Source: Candidatus Marsarchaeota G2 archaeon ECH_B_1 (GTDB lineage Archaea; Thermoproteota; Thermoprotei_A; Marsarchaeales; Marsarchaeaceae). From it: 45,686 nt of DNA. Below are positions 8,585 to 16,747 of this stretch, one piece after another; positions within the stretch are counted from its first letter, which is position 1; each line of letters begins with the position of its first letter. Below the pieces are notes generated by a model. The model was not told the origin of the DNA, made no database searches, and was given only the letters and a program-made list of their open reading frames with translations. Both the position numbers and the translations under genes were made by a program. Location of the stretch: contig NEXG01000002.1 in assembly GCA_003019535.1 (NCBI GenBank), forward strand, positions 13,569-59,254, read 5' to 3'.

Positions 8585-9529
8585 ATGAAGGCTCTTGTGA
8601 CGGGTGGGGCTGGCTTCATCGGAAGCCACCTCGTCGACAGACTACTACAAGAAGGTTACGAGGTAGTCGCAGTGGATAACCTCTCAGAGGGAACACTCGA
8701 CAACCTCAAACACTTGGAAGGAGACCACCGCCTCCGCTTCATTCGAGCGGACATACGTGATAAGCGGGCTGTAGATGAATTCATGGCAGGAGACGTGGAC
8801 GTGGTCTTCCATTTGGCCGCCCACGCAAACATTAGGACAAGCCAGGTAGACCACTATGTAGACTTAGAGCAAAACGTGATTCCAACAATACACATACTCG
8901 AGGCGATGCTCAAGCATAGGGTGCCACACTTCGTGTTCGCGTCAACCTCAGCAGTCTACGGTGAGGCCAAACTGAAACCCACCCCCGAAGAGTACTCTCC
9001 CATACAGACATCACTCTACGGCGCCTCCAAGTTCTCGTGCGAAGCGTTCGCCCAAGCCTTCACCCAGCTTGGAGACATAAGCGTGTGGAGCTTCAGGTTC
9101 TCCAACGTGGTGGGTGAGAGGGCGAGGCACGGTGTGATATGGGACTTCGTACACAAACTCAAAGCCAACCCCAACACGCTAGAGGTACTAGGAGACGGAA
9201 AGCAAACCAAAGAGTATATTTATGTTTCAGACTGCGTGGAGGGCATCATCACTGGTTACCTCAAATCCAAGGCTAGGGTGAACACATTCAACATAGCCGT
9301 GGATGAGACAAGAAGCGTGGACCAGGTTGCCGACATAGTCATAAGCGAACTTGGATTAAAAAACCAGGAGGTTCGAAGGATCTACACCGGTGGGTCCCGC
9401 GGCTGGGTGGGCGACAACCCAGTAGTCATTCTGGACACATCCAAGCTCAAATCACTCGGCTGGAGGCCTAAGATAGGAGCTGATGAAGCCATAAGGAGGA
9501 CAGCTAGGTGGACGATGAGAAACCTCTAA
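8585..9529 (+). CDS. NAD-dependent nucleotide-sugar epimerase/dehydratase (GalE-like)
   Basis: 314 residues, extended short-chain dehydrogenase fold. GGAGFIG at 7-13 binds NAD, HLAAH follows at 76-80, and the catalytic set is Ser122 with Tyr145 and Lys149 in YGASK. It most resembles UDP-glucose 4-epimerases or dTDP-glucose dehydratases. It would supply an activated sugar to the glycosyltransferases of this locus; the exact sugar cannot be read from the sequence. The ORF is intact and of normal length. Confidence 0.88.
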   Translation: MKALVTGGAGFIGSHLVDRLLQEGYEVVAVDNLSEGTLDNLKHLEGDHRLRFIRADIRDKRAVDEFMAGDVDVVFHLAAHANIRTSQVDHYVDLEQNVIPTIHILEAMLKHRVPHFVFASTSAVYGEAKLKPTPEEYSPIQTSLYGASKFSCEAFAQAFTQLGDISVWSFRFSNVVGERARHGVIWDFVHKLKANPNTLEVLGDGKQTKEYIYVSDCVEGIITGYLKSKARVNTFNIAVDETRSVDQVADIVISELGLKNQEVRRIYTGGSRGWVGDNPVVILDTSKLKSLGWRPKIGADEAIRRTARWTMRNL

Positions 9530-9627
9530 ACCAGATTGGTTGGAGTTGGTCAGCCCACCCACACACCACACTCTGGATGCACTCATGCTCGGTGGACGTT
9601 GTGAGCTCCCTCTCCCTCGAGTGGACC

Positions 9628-10785
9628 CTATAGTTTCGAGTAAAGCTCTATATAACTTTGTACAACCTTTGACCAGTCGTACGCCTCGGCGCTACGCATG
9701 GCTTCCTCGCCAAGCCTCTTAGCGATCCCTTTATTGTTCAAGATATAGAGGATCTTGGATGCGAGCTGAGCAGTGTTCCCAGCGTCGAAGAGCAAGCCGT
9801 TTCCCCCTTCTCTAATTATGCTTGGCATGTCCCCCACGCGTGACGCAACGATGGGCCTGCCCGCGCTCATGGCCTCAAGGAGGCTCAGCGGTGTGCTCAT
9901 GAACGAGAACATCGACCTGTAGGGTAGGACGACCACGTCCGAAAGCTGGTACACCGCCTCTATATCCTTTCTTCTCCCGAGAAAGGCGATCCTCCCCATC
10001 AAACCCAGACGTTGAGCGAGGCCCTTCAAAACTCTGAGCCTCTCCTCCTCATACTCATAGGTGCCCTTGGTGAGGAAGAGGAACCCCGTGTCCGCCGCCT
10101 CCCGGAGCACTAGGCTTGCGGCCACCAGGAAGTCCTCCCCACCCTTCCAGGGTGTAACGTCGCCTGCGAAGAGCACAAAGCGGTCGCACCCCAAGCCCAG
10201 CTCCGACCTAAGGTAGCCCACATCCACCCTGCGGCTGAATCTACCGAACTCGACACCCACGGGGATCACGGGTGAGTGGGCCGCCAAAGCCCTAGGAAGG
10301 GTGCGTCGAACACCCTCAGATATGGCCACAAACACCACCTTTGGGGAGGCCGCCCAAACGGGTATACTACTCTTAGAGAAGCGTAGAATCATCCTGTGGG
10401 AGAGAGGTGAATCTGTGATTATACCCCCCACAGCCTCGGCGGGCGAGTAGAGCGTGAACACGCTGGGCGCCCTCGACGCCAAGCCGGGCAGGGCTATAAG
10501 TGGGAAACTGCTGTGGCCGTGAACCACATCGTATGAGCCGGAGTGCACTAGAAGCCAGCGGGTTATAGCGGCGAGAACAATCGAAGCATTCTCAGAGTAG
10601 GCTTCACCGCCCACGTTCAAGCCCACGTACTTCATACCATCAAAGAAGGCGTCACCCACCCCCCTACTCAGAACGGTCACATCGAAGCCTCTCTCAACGA
10701 GTCGTCTCCCCAGACTCCGAACAGTGTTCCTCAACCCTTCGACCCACGGTGGGCCAAGGCTCAGACCGTAGAAAAGCAGCTTCAC
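9628..10785 (-). CDS. GT4-family glycosyltransferase
   Basis: 385 residues with the GT-B layout: GLSLGPPWVEGLRNTVRSLG at the N-terminus, VLFAGDVTPWKGGEDFLVAA opening the second Rossmann domain, then LLEAMSAGRPIVASRVGDMP, the nucleotide-sugar region of retaining GT4 enzymes, and YDWSKV near the end. It transfers a sugar from a nucleotide donor, probably to a lipid-linked or surface glycan. It starts with GTG and lies 92 bases after a small membrane-protein gene on the same strand, so the two may be co-transcribed. The C-terminus resembles that of the GT4 gene at 18502-19611 (YDWSKVV versus YDWSNVT). Confidence 0.88.
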   Translation of the reverse strand: MKLLFYGLSLGPPWVEGLRNTVRSLGRRLVERGFDVTVLSRGVGDAFFDGMKYVGLNVGGEAYSENASIVLAAITRWLLVHSGSYDVVHGHSSFPLIALPGLASRAPSVFTLYSPAEAVGGIITDSPLSHRMILRFSKSSIPVWAASPKVVFVAISEGVRRTLPRALAAHSPVIPVGVEFGRFSRRVDVGYLRSELGLGCDRFVLFAGDVTPWKGGEDFLVAASLVLREAADTGFLFLTKGTYEYEEERLRVLKGLAQRLGLMGRIAFLGRRKDIEAVYQLSDVVVLPYRSMFSFMSTPLSLLEAMSAGRPIVASRVGDMPSIIREGGNGLLFDAGNTAQLASKILYILNNKGIAKRLGEEAMRSAEAYDWSKVVQSYIELYSKL

Positions 10786-10877
10786 ATCAAAACCACCATA
10801 AACCTGGCCCGCTCCGAAGCCCGGCGCACACGATGCGAAACACTCTCAGGAGGACGCGCACCCCCCAAAAAAGCCCA

Positions 10878-11138
10878 CTAGCCCTCCAGCCTTTCACGCC
10901 TTTCGAGTACGTAAAGCGAAAACACCAAGATTATAAATGAGTCCAAGACAAACAGGGCCATATAGTAATACTTTGTGGCCACGTTGAATGATGTGTAGCT
11001 ACTCAGCGCGGTGACCTCCACTATGTTGCCGTCGAGGTGTATGAGTAGCGGGAACATAATAAACCACAGCACACCGAAAACCCCAAGCAAAGACACCCTT
11101 TTCATACGGGAATTCAGTAGTGAATCTCGAACCCCCAT
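10878..11138 (-). CDS. Small two-helix membrane protein
   Basis: 86 residues with hydrophobic helices near 15-35 (LLGVFGVLWFIMFPLLIHL) and 57-78 (YYYMALFVLDSFIILVFSLY), a charged C-terminal tail ERRERLEG and an outside or inside loop of about 20 residues. I do not recognise the family. It precedes the GT4 gene on the same strand, so a link to glycan assembly is possible but only by position. Confidence 0.5.
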   Translation of the reverse strand: MGVRDSLLNSRMKRVSLLGVFGVLWFIMFPLLIHLDGNIVEVTALSSYTSFNVATKYYYMALFVLDSFIILVFSLYVLERRERLEG

Positions 11139-11294
11139 ATTAGCTATGCTCTTCTCCCAAGCTGCGGCCCGCTGGAGAACTCCCTTCTTCTATTATACAT
11201 CAAATTTTATAATTCGAGGCTGTAAATCTATAGAACAACCCCTGAAACTACATAATATTTAAACCCCGAGCAGGTACACTACTCGTGGATATAT

Positions 11295-11636
11295 TTGTCG
11301 CAACAATCTCGTTCAATAGTAATTAGGAGGCCTTTTTTGGGTTACAGTAACCCCAAGAGGAAGAAGCGTTCTGGGGCGAAGATACTCAGAGACATACTCT
11401 ATATAGCGGGTGACGGTGAAAAGAAGACCCACATACTGTTCGGCTCAAACATAAACCCCACAATCCTCGAAAAATACCTTAAACTCTCACTCGAACACGG
11501 ATTACTCGTGAAGACTGATAAGGGATACGCTGCAACAGCCAAAGGTAAGGAGTTCGTGAAGAACTACGACCTGTTCCAAAGCCTTCTAGAAAGCTTGGAC
11601 GAAGTCGAAAAACAGATAAAAACAATCCTATCATAG
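11295..11636 (+). CDS. Sso10a/ArnR-type winged-helix protein, paralogue 1
   Basis: 113 residues: basic N-terminus, winged helix (KILRDILYIAGDGEKKTHIL, NPTILEKYLKLSLEHGLLV, GYAATAKGKEFV) and a C-terminal helix LLESLDEVEKQIKTIL that could form an antiparallel coiled-coil dimer as in Sso10a. Archaeal proteins of this type bind DNA as small regulators or chromatin proteins. The TTG start at 11295 follows an AATATTTAAA box near 11252-11261 at leaderless-like spacing. It is clearly paralogous to the gene at 12491-12853: both read NPTILEKYLK...LEHGL. Confidence 0.72.
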   Translation: MSQQSRSIVIRRPFLGYSNPKRKKRSGAKILRDILYIAGDGEKKTHILFGSNINPTILEKYLKLSLEHGLLVKTDKGYAATAKGKEFVKNYDLFQSLLESLDEVEKQIKTILS

Positions 11637-11760
11637 AAGCCCGCAGCGGCGAACACGAATGCCGCGGCCACGGCCAGCTAAATATCGGGAACCCTGCACT
11701 GGGACTAACCTTATAATTCGCTTTGTTCGCGGTAACCGCTACACCACACGGGCTGTTTGG

Positions 11761-12345
11761 TTACTCGTTGTTCAGGTTTCCTTGGCTTCTTACACGTCTC
11801 TCAGGCGCCCTTAGTGTTATGGTTAGCTGGTCCTCGGCGTATGTGTACACTGGGTCGACGTCCTCATAGAACGAGTCCATGAAGCCCTTAAAGAACCACC
11901 CCCAGGCCTTGGAGAACTTTTCCCCGAGGGTGTGGCGCAGCACCACGGTGTACTCTTCCCCCTCCTTGTTTATGTACACGTTCCCAACCCCCCCATACTT
12001 CATCCTTACCGCGAAGAACTCGAGTAGGTCGTCGAACTTTTGGCTCACTGGCCAAACATCCACTTCGTTTCTAAGGGTAACCTTCCCGAAGTTGTAAGCG
12101 ATCTGCCTGAGGAAGTCTTCACCCGTGGCCTCCACGAGCATCTCTATAACCTTCTTGGGAAGCGGAATATACTGTAGCTTGTTCATGTGCCTATCATACC
12201 TCACATACTTGGTGAGCACGTTGGTCACAAGCGCGTTGAGAGTTACCTCTTCGCGCTCAGCCTCGGCTTCGAGCTCCTCGCAAAGCTCAGCGGAAAGCCT
12301 AAAGCTCCTCACAACACTCTTCTTATTACTCGCCAAACCCGACAC
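11761..12345 (-). CDS. Ribbon-helix-helix DNA-binding protein with C-terminal domain
   Basis: 194 residues. Residues about 8-52 (SVVRSFRLSAELCEELEAEA ... TLNALVTNVLTKYVRYDRH) are a ribbon-helix-helix DNA-binding domain: the beta strand VRSFRLS, then two helices. The rest is a globular domain of about 130 residues whose family I associate, from memory, with regulators common in Thaumarchaeota. It lies between and convergent or divergent with two paralogous winged-helix genes, so the three may form a regulatory cluster for the surface-glycan genes. The start is GTG, with an SD-like GGGGGAG just upstream. Confidence 0.65.
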   Translation of the reverse strand: MSGLASNKKSVVRSFRLSAELCEELEAEAEREEVTLNALVTNVLTKYVRYDRHMNKLQYIPLPKKVIEMLVEATGEDFLRQIAYNFGKVTLRNEVDVWPVSQKFDDLLEFFAVRMKYGGVGNVYINKEGEEYTVVLRHTLGEKFSKAWGWFFKGFMDSFYEDVDPVYTYAEDQLTITLRAPERRVRSQGNLNNE

Positions 12346-12490
12346 ACTCCCCCAAAAAACGGCTGCAAAGATAAATCATGATGCGCAATCCTCTTTTGGT
12401 ACATAGTATACTAATATAGAGTTAAATAAATTTTTGTAATACTTTGTAAACGAATAGGTTATATTAAAGCTCATCATACGATAGACAGAA

Positions 12491-12853
12491 ATGATTGGTA
12501 AAATAGAAAATAACGAGCTGGACATAAACGCAATCCTCCCCCAAATGGAGGATCCCAAGAAGAGGAACAGTGCCACAATACTCTGCGACGTAATCAAAGC
12601 GTCATATAACGGTGCAAGAAAAACACACATAATGTACAGGTCCAACCTAAACCCCACCATCCTAGAAAAATATTTGAAGTTCTGCTTGGAGCACGGCTTA
12701 ATAGAGAAAGAGGGAATAGGCTACAGGGCGACGAGCAAAGGCGCAGAGCTCGTAAGACACATCGAGGAAATAAATAGCCTCAAAAAGAACATTGAGACCA
12801 TCACGAGACAGGCACACCGACTAATCGACACGAAAAACATGAATCTGAAATAG
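12491..12853 (+). CDS. Sso10a/ArnR-type winged-helix protein, paralogue 2
   Basis: 120 residues with the same winged helix as the 11295 gene (SATILCDVIKASYNGARKTH, SNLNPTILEKYLKFCLEHGL, GYRATSKGAELV) and a C-terminal helix rich in Lys and Ile. The ATG lies about 25 bases below a GGTTATATTAAAG box at 12457-12469, so it is probably leaderless. Divergent from the ribbon-helix-helix gene, sharing the intergenic region 12346-12490. Confidence 0.72.
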   Translation: MIGKIENNELDINAILPQMEDPKKRNSATILCDVIKASYNGARKTHIMYRSNLNPTILEKYLKFCLEHGLIEKEGIGYRATSKGAELVRHIEEINSLKKNIETITRQAHRLIDTKNMNLK

Positions 12854-12937
12854 AAAACACGTAAACCCCCAAATCCCCTGCATCTTTTTTATTAAATCTT
12901 TCTAAGTATCAATGATGGTGTCCGGATAAGGCTTAAA

Positions 12938-12990
12938 CGTGGTGGGCGCCACGGAATTGAGTTTTGCGACCAACCGTGGAGCCCACCACG
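12938..12990. repeat. Long inverted repeat at the 5' end of the surface-protein gene
   Basis: The 17-base arm CGTGGTGGGCGCCACGG at 12938-12954 pairs with 12974-12990 with one mismatch, leaving a 19-base loop that holds the TTG used as start of the next gene. It could be a recombination scar, an element end or an mRNA hairpin controlling translation. Confidence 0.75.
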
Positions 12991-14844
12991 GATGTCTTTG
13001 CGAGGAATGTGAGTGGATACATCAATTATACAACCAGTGATAACGGTGGTTTTCCCTCCTATGATGCGAATCCAGGTCTGCTTCAATATCTCGAGAGGGA
13101 ATACCACTTCGCATTCACATTCGATAACTGGACTTATTCACCGGCTGGGGGTCAAACGGAGTCGGAGTTTCTATATCATTACGAAAACTATTTGCTTATG
13201 AGTAGACTCGCGGAGATTAAGCAAGAGATAGCCCACGAATACGGTTTCGGCGTGGTGATTGATGGGAGTGATCAGAACACCGGTATATACAACGAAATGG
13301 GTTACGTTGATGGCTTCACTTGTTGGAACTGTGACGAGGAAATTTTCGGGAGCTGGGCTGGGACGTCATGGTTTTCGAATACGAGTGCAGCTTTTGGCTT
13401 TGAGGACTGGTATGGCTCGATGCCCACGGCTTCTGAAATCCAAGCGGCAGCCTCTAATTTCCTATTCAACGCGCAGTTGCTTAGGCCAGAGGGCTCCTTT
13501 ATTGTTTGGGCCTGGCAGTTTCCAACGACTGAACTAGCAGGCACAGAGGTCCTCGCTACAGCCGCAAAGTATGACATGATCTTTGAGCAGGCGGACGGCT
13601 ACGCACGGTTTGTCTCAGATATCGGAGCGCAACGTTATACTGTTGGCACAGTCTACGTCAATAATTCACAGATTTTCTACCAGATGCCGGTGTGGATGAC
13701 GCCTGGCCAGATCAACGAGGTGCACCTCGGAGAGCAGTGGTTCAGTATACTGCGGGTTAACGGTAGCGTTTCCAATGTGGGAGTCTACCCTCAACTCACA
13801 ATATCAAAGATAAACCCGAGAAACTTCTTTGGGGGATACATAATGTACCCTGGATCCTCTGGGGGCACATATTGGTATCAGATGTACGAGGAGGTTTTCC
13901 CACAGCTCATCCATATATACTTCCCGAATACAACTTCATTCTGGGTATACGACGTCTTCAATACATATGTATTCAATTACAGTAGAGATTACTATGTACT
14001 ATTTGATAACTTTGTTGGCCAAAGCAGAAGCGTACCGTTCATCTATCACAACTTGGCTGGCTATATAGCAATTAACCTTCAGAATGATCAGCTTATCACC
14101 AACACCACAAATCTGACCCTTGCACCATACTCTTTAGACATGATATTTTTGGAGCCCCAGGGTCAGTACCCACCTAGCCTGATATACACAAACGCCACAC
14201 GTTTTTCTGCAAGTAACGGCACAATATCTTTGACAAATCCTATAGCTTCGACAACGGTGGTGACCATACAGTCTGATCTGCCTATCAGCGGTTTTGTATT
14301 AAACATCAGTGGGGATGGCACGCTCATCATCCCGGGCTATAATACTACCAACGTCCACGTGACTTTCTCAGGTGGTGAGTACTACTATATGCTAACTTTG
14401 CCATACATCCAGCGGGCCCAGCTAACAGCAGAGTCAGGCTCATCTATTACTCAAAACACTACAACATTATCGTCAAGCACTTCCTCTGCTAGTTCGAGTT
14501 CGACTTCCTCTGCTAGTTCGAGTTCGACTTCCTCTGCTAGTTCGAGTTCGACTTCCTCTGCTAGTTCGAGTTCCTCTGTTTCTACCCCCCTGCAGAGTGG
14601 GGGTAGTTCTGCTATAAGCGCTCCGTCTTCTTCTGGTGAAGCTGGTACTCAGAGCTCAAGTACCCCATCTAATTACGGGGATTCCAGTCAGTCTGTGTTC
14701 TCTTATGTCACACAACCGCTCTCTACAATTTCTAGTAGTCTTTTGGCTCATAGGGTTCAGATCCTTGTAGGTGTGTCTCTACTGGGTTTGATTGTGTTTG
14801 TGGGTGTCTACTCATTGAGGGTGAGGTCTCAGATTTCTAAGTGA
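12964..14844 (+). CDS. Glycosidase-like surface protein with Ser/Thr stalk and membrane anchor, probably 5'-truncated
   Basis: 626 residues from a TTG. The first 450 are rich in Trp, Tyr, Phe and NxS/T sequons and resemble the second part of a glycoside-hydrolase barrel (YGFGVVIDGSDQNTG, FTCWNCDEE, MIFEQADGYARFV) followed by a beta-sandwich ending LAPYSLDMIFLEP; the hydrolase reading is an inference. Then come a stalk of SSTSSASSS repeats (about 495-540), and a C-terminal membrane helix VQILVGVSLLGLIVFVGVYS with a basic tail. A secreted protein of this kind needs a signal peptide, yet none precedes the ORF: TGA stands two codons upstream in frame. The gene has therefore probably lost its 5' end at the inverted repeat 12938-12990. 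It is also more AT-rich than its neighbours. Confidence 0.68.
   Translation: MRPTVEPTTDVFARNVSGYINYTTSDNGGFPSYDANPGLLQYLEREYHFAFTFDNWTYSPAGGQTESEFLYHYENYLLMSRLAEIKQEIAHEYGFGVVIDGSDQNTGIYNEMGYVDGFTCWNCDEEIFGSWAGTSWFSNTSAAFGFEDWYGSMPTASEIQAAASNFLFNAQLLRPEGSFIVWAWQFPTTELAGTEVLATAAKYDMIFEQADGYARFVSDIGAQRYTVGTVYVNNSQIFYQMPVWMTPGQINEVHLGEQWFSILRVNGSVSNVGVYPQLTISKINPRNFFGGYIMYPGSSGGTYWYQMYEEVFPQLIHIYFPNTTSFWVYDVFNTYVFNYSRDYYVLFDNFVGQSRSVPFIYHNLAGYIAINLQNDQLITNTTNLTLAPYSLDMIFLEPQGQYPPSLIYTNATRFSASNGTISLTNPIASTTVVTIQSDLPISGFVLNISGDGTLIIPGYNTTNVHVTFSGGEYYYMLTLPYIQRAQLTAESGSSITQNTTTLSSSTSSASSSSTSSASSSSTSSASSSSTSSASSSSSVSTPLQSGGSSAISAPSSSGEAGTQSSSTPSNYGDSSQSVFSYVTQPLSTISSSLLAHRVQILVGVSLLGLIVFVGVYSLRVRSQISK
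14479..14574 (+). repeat. 24-base tandem repeats coding for Ser-rich stalk
   Basis: Units of ACTTCCTCTGCTAGTTCGAG plus TTCG start at 14479, 14503, 14527 and 14551, the last diverging at its end. Each adds eight residues (TSSASSSS), a likely O-glycosylated spacer whose length can vary. Confidence 0.9.
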
Positions 14845-14954
14845 GCGGGGTAAACCACATAATATATTCTTTTTTGTTATCTACATTCTTGCTTGGTTGT
14901 TGCTTGGACTTAAGTATCCATGCGGATCTATGTATGAAGTAATGGTGCAGTTGG

Positions 14955-16418
14955 TTGACTAAGGAGACGACTCGTATTGCTCGTGGTGCGACCGCTGTTT
15001 TCTCGGGCTCCATGGTGTCAAACCTCCTCACATTCGCATACTACGTGGTTATAACTCACACGCTTCCTGTGTACAGTTTGGGTGTGCTCTACTCTCTGAA
15101 CCTTGTGAGCGGATTCGCCTCCACGTTCCTCCTGCTTCAGCTCCCTGGGGGCTTCTCACGCTTCGTGGTGGGCCACTTCCAGACAGGCCGGCTCGAGGAG
15201 GCGAGGTACCTTTTCAGGCGTGGGCTCGTGTTCGCGTCCGCCATATCCGCTGGCTCTGCGCCCGCGCTGATTGTTTTGGCACCCCTCATCACGCGCTGGC
15301 TCTTCGGTTCGCCTAGCTACCTGACCTTTTTCTATCTTGTGGTGGTGGACTTCGTTTTCTATACGTATAATAGTTTTCTGGGTATAGCTGTGAGTGCTAG
15401 GAGGATTTTCGGGTTTGGGAGCCTGATGGGTGTTGCCTCCACGGCTGTGAGGGTGGGTGTGGCCTTCGCTCTGATTTTTACCGGTCACGGCTTGGTGAGT
15501 GTGTTTTACGGCTGGATCGCCTCTGACGTGCTCGGCTTGGCGGCCAACCTCTACTTTTCGCGTCCCCTGCTTGTGGGCGGGGGGCGTAGGGTGGGGTTGT
15601 GGGAGGTTGTGTCCTACTCGCTTCCCTTCTTTGTGGCGAGCGGCTTGGTTGTGGCGCTGCAGAACGTGGACAGGCTGTTCGTGTTGAAGTATCTTGGCAC
15701 GATCAGCTTGGGTGTGTATGGCACCCTGCTTATCGCCTCGAATATACCCAAGATTCTGCCCAACTCGCTTAGCAGCACTCTTTTTCCGGCGATGGTTAAG
15801 TTCGAGGAGGAGAGGAGCCTGACGCGGGGGTGGTCTCTAAGGCTGTGAGGTATATGGCGATGATAAACCTCCCAGTCCTGGGGTTGGTGGCCGCCTTGGG
15901 GGAGCCCCTGCTACACCTCTTCTTGGGGCGCTCCTTCTTCGGTGCGTGGACGGCTTTCGCGATACTCGTGTTCGGGGGTGGGGCGATGAGTCTGGATATA
16001 CCCATAACCCAAGTTCTGCTCGCGAAGAAGAGGACGAAGGTGTTGGCTGTCCAGCAGCTTGTGAGCAGCTTAACGCTGGGAAGCTTGGCGCTCCTCCTCA
16101 TACCCCGCTTCTACCTTGACGGCGCCGCTTTAGCCTACGTTCTCGCGAGGATAGTGTGTTTCGTGGTTGTGGGCTTCAGCGTCTACCGTCTAGGGCTGTT
16201 CAGTGTGAAGTGGAGGGACTACATAGAGTCGCTTGGGGTTACGGGCGCGATGGTGGCCGCCACCCTCGTGTTTGAAAGCTACACGCACTTCTCAACATAC
16301 ATGCTACCACTCTACGTGTTAGCGGGGAGTGTGCTCGGCCTCGTGGTGGCAAGAAGTATAGGCCTACTTCACGGCGAAGATTACTCGGAGGTGGTGGACT
16401 TCTTCCCCCCAGGCTTAG
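14955..16418 (+). pseudogene. Polysaccharide flippase (Wzx/MATE-like) with a frameshift
   Basis: The first part (14955-15848) gives an N-terminal TARGATAVFSGSMVSNLLTF-like start typical of flippases and eight or so membrane helices, then stops after SLTRGWSLRL. The second part, from about 15830 in another frame, continues the same family (VSKAVRYMAMINLPVLGLVA, FGAWTAFAILVFGGG, YVLARIVCFVVVGFSVYRLG). One extra G in the run of five at 15826-15830 would join them as TRGVVSKAVR into a protein of about 485 residues, normal for the family. Near the end the frame does not stop where expected; one C fewer in the C6 run at 16405-16410 would give TAG at once. It would move lipid-linked glycan across the membrane. 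Either a pseudogene, a phase-variable gene or two sequence errors. The quoted N-terminus is approximate; residues 1-30 begin MTKETTRIARGATAVFSG. Confidence 0.78.
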
Positions 16419-16747
16419 GGGCTTCGTGGCGTGGCTCTGGAAGGCTTTCGGCTTCCCGACGCCTAGCGGGAACCCTTAGGCCACGGGTGCATGCACCTCA
16501 CATCACCGCTCCCCGATCCTCAACCACGGGTAAATCTCAGATGCCAGGGTGCACCCATCTCCTGCGCGGTGCCACCCCACGTCTCTCTGCGGCACCTCGC
16601 CTCCCGACCGATGTGTGCTGGATCATCTGCTTCCCCATGTGCCTCTTGCGTCGACGTGGACACCGTGGACCCGGTGGGGTCTCTGAACTCATTCATGATT
16701 TTGGCTTATTGTATAGAGTTGTTCCGCGGGGTTTACACCACGCCTTT

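Noticed and set aside
12964-14844. Extension of the surface protein upstream past the TTG
   Set aside because: TGA at 12958-12960 and TAA at 12934-12936 are in frame and no frame upstream encodes a signal peptide.
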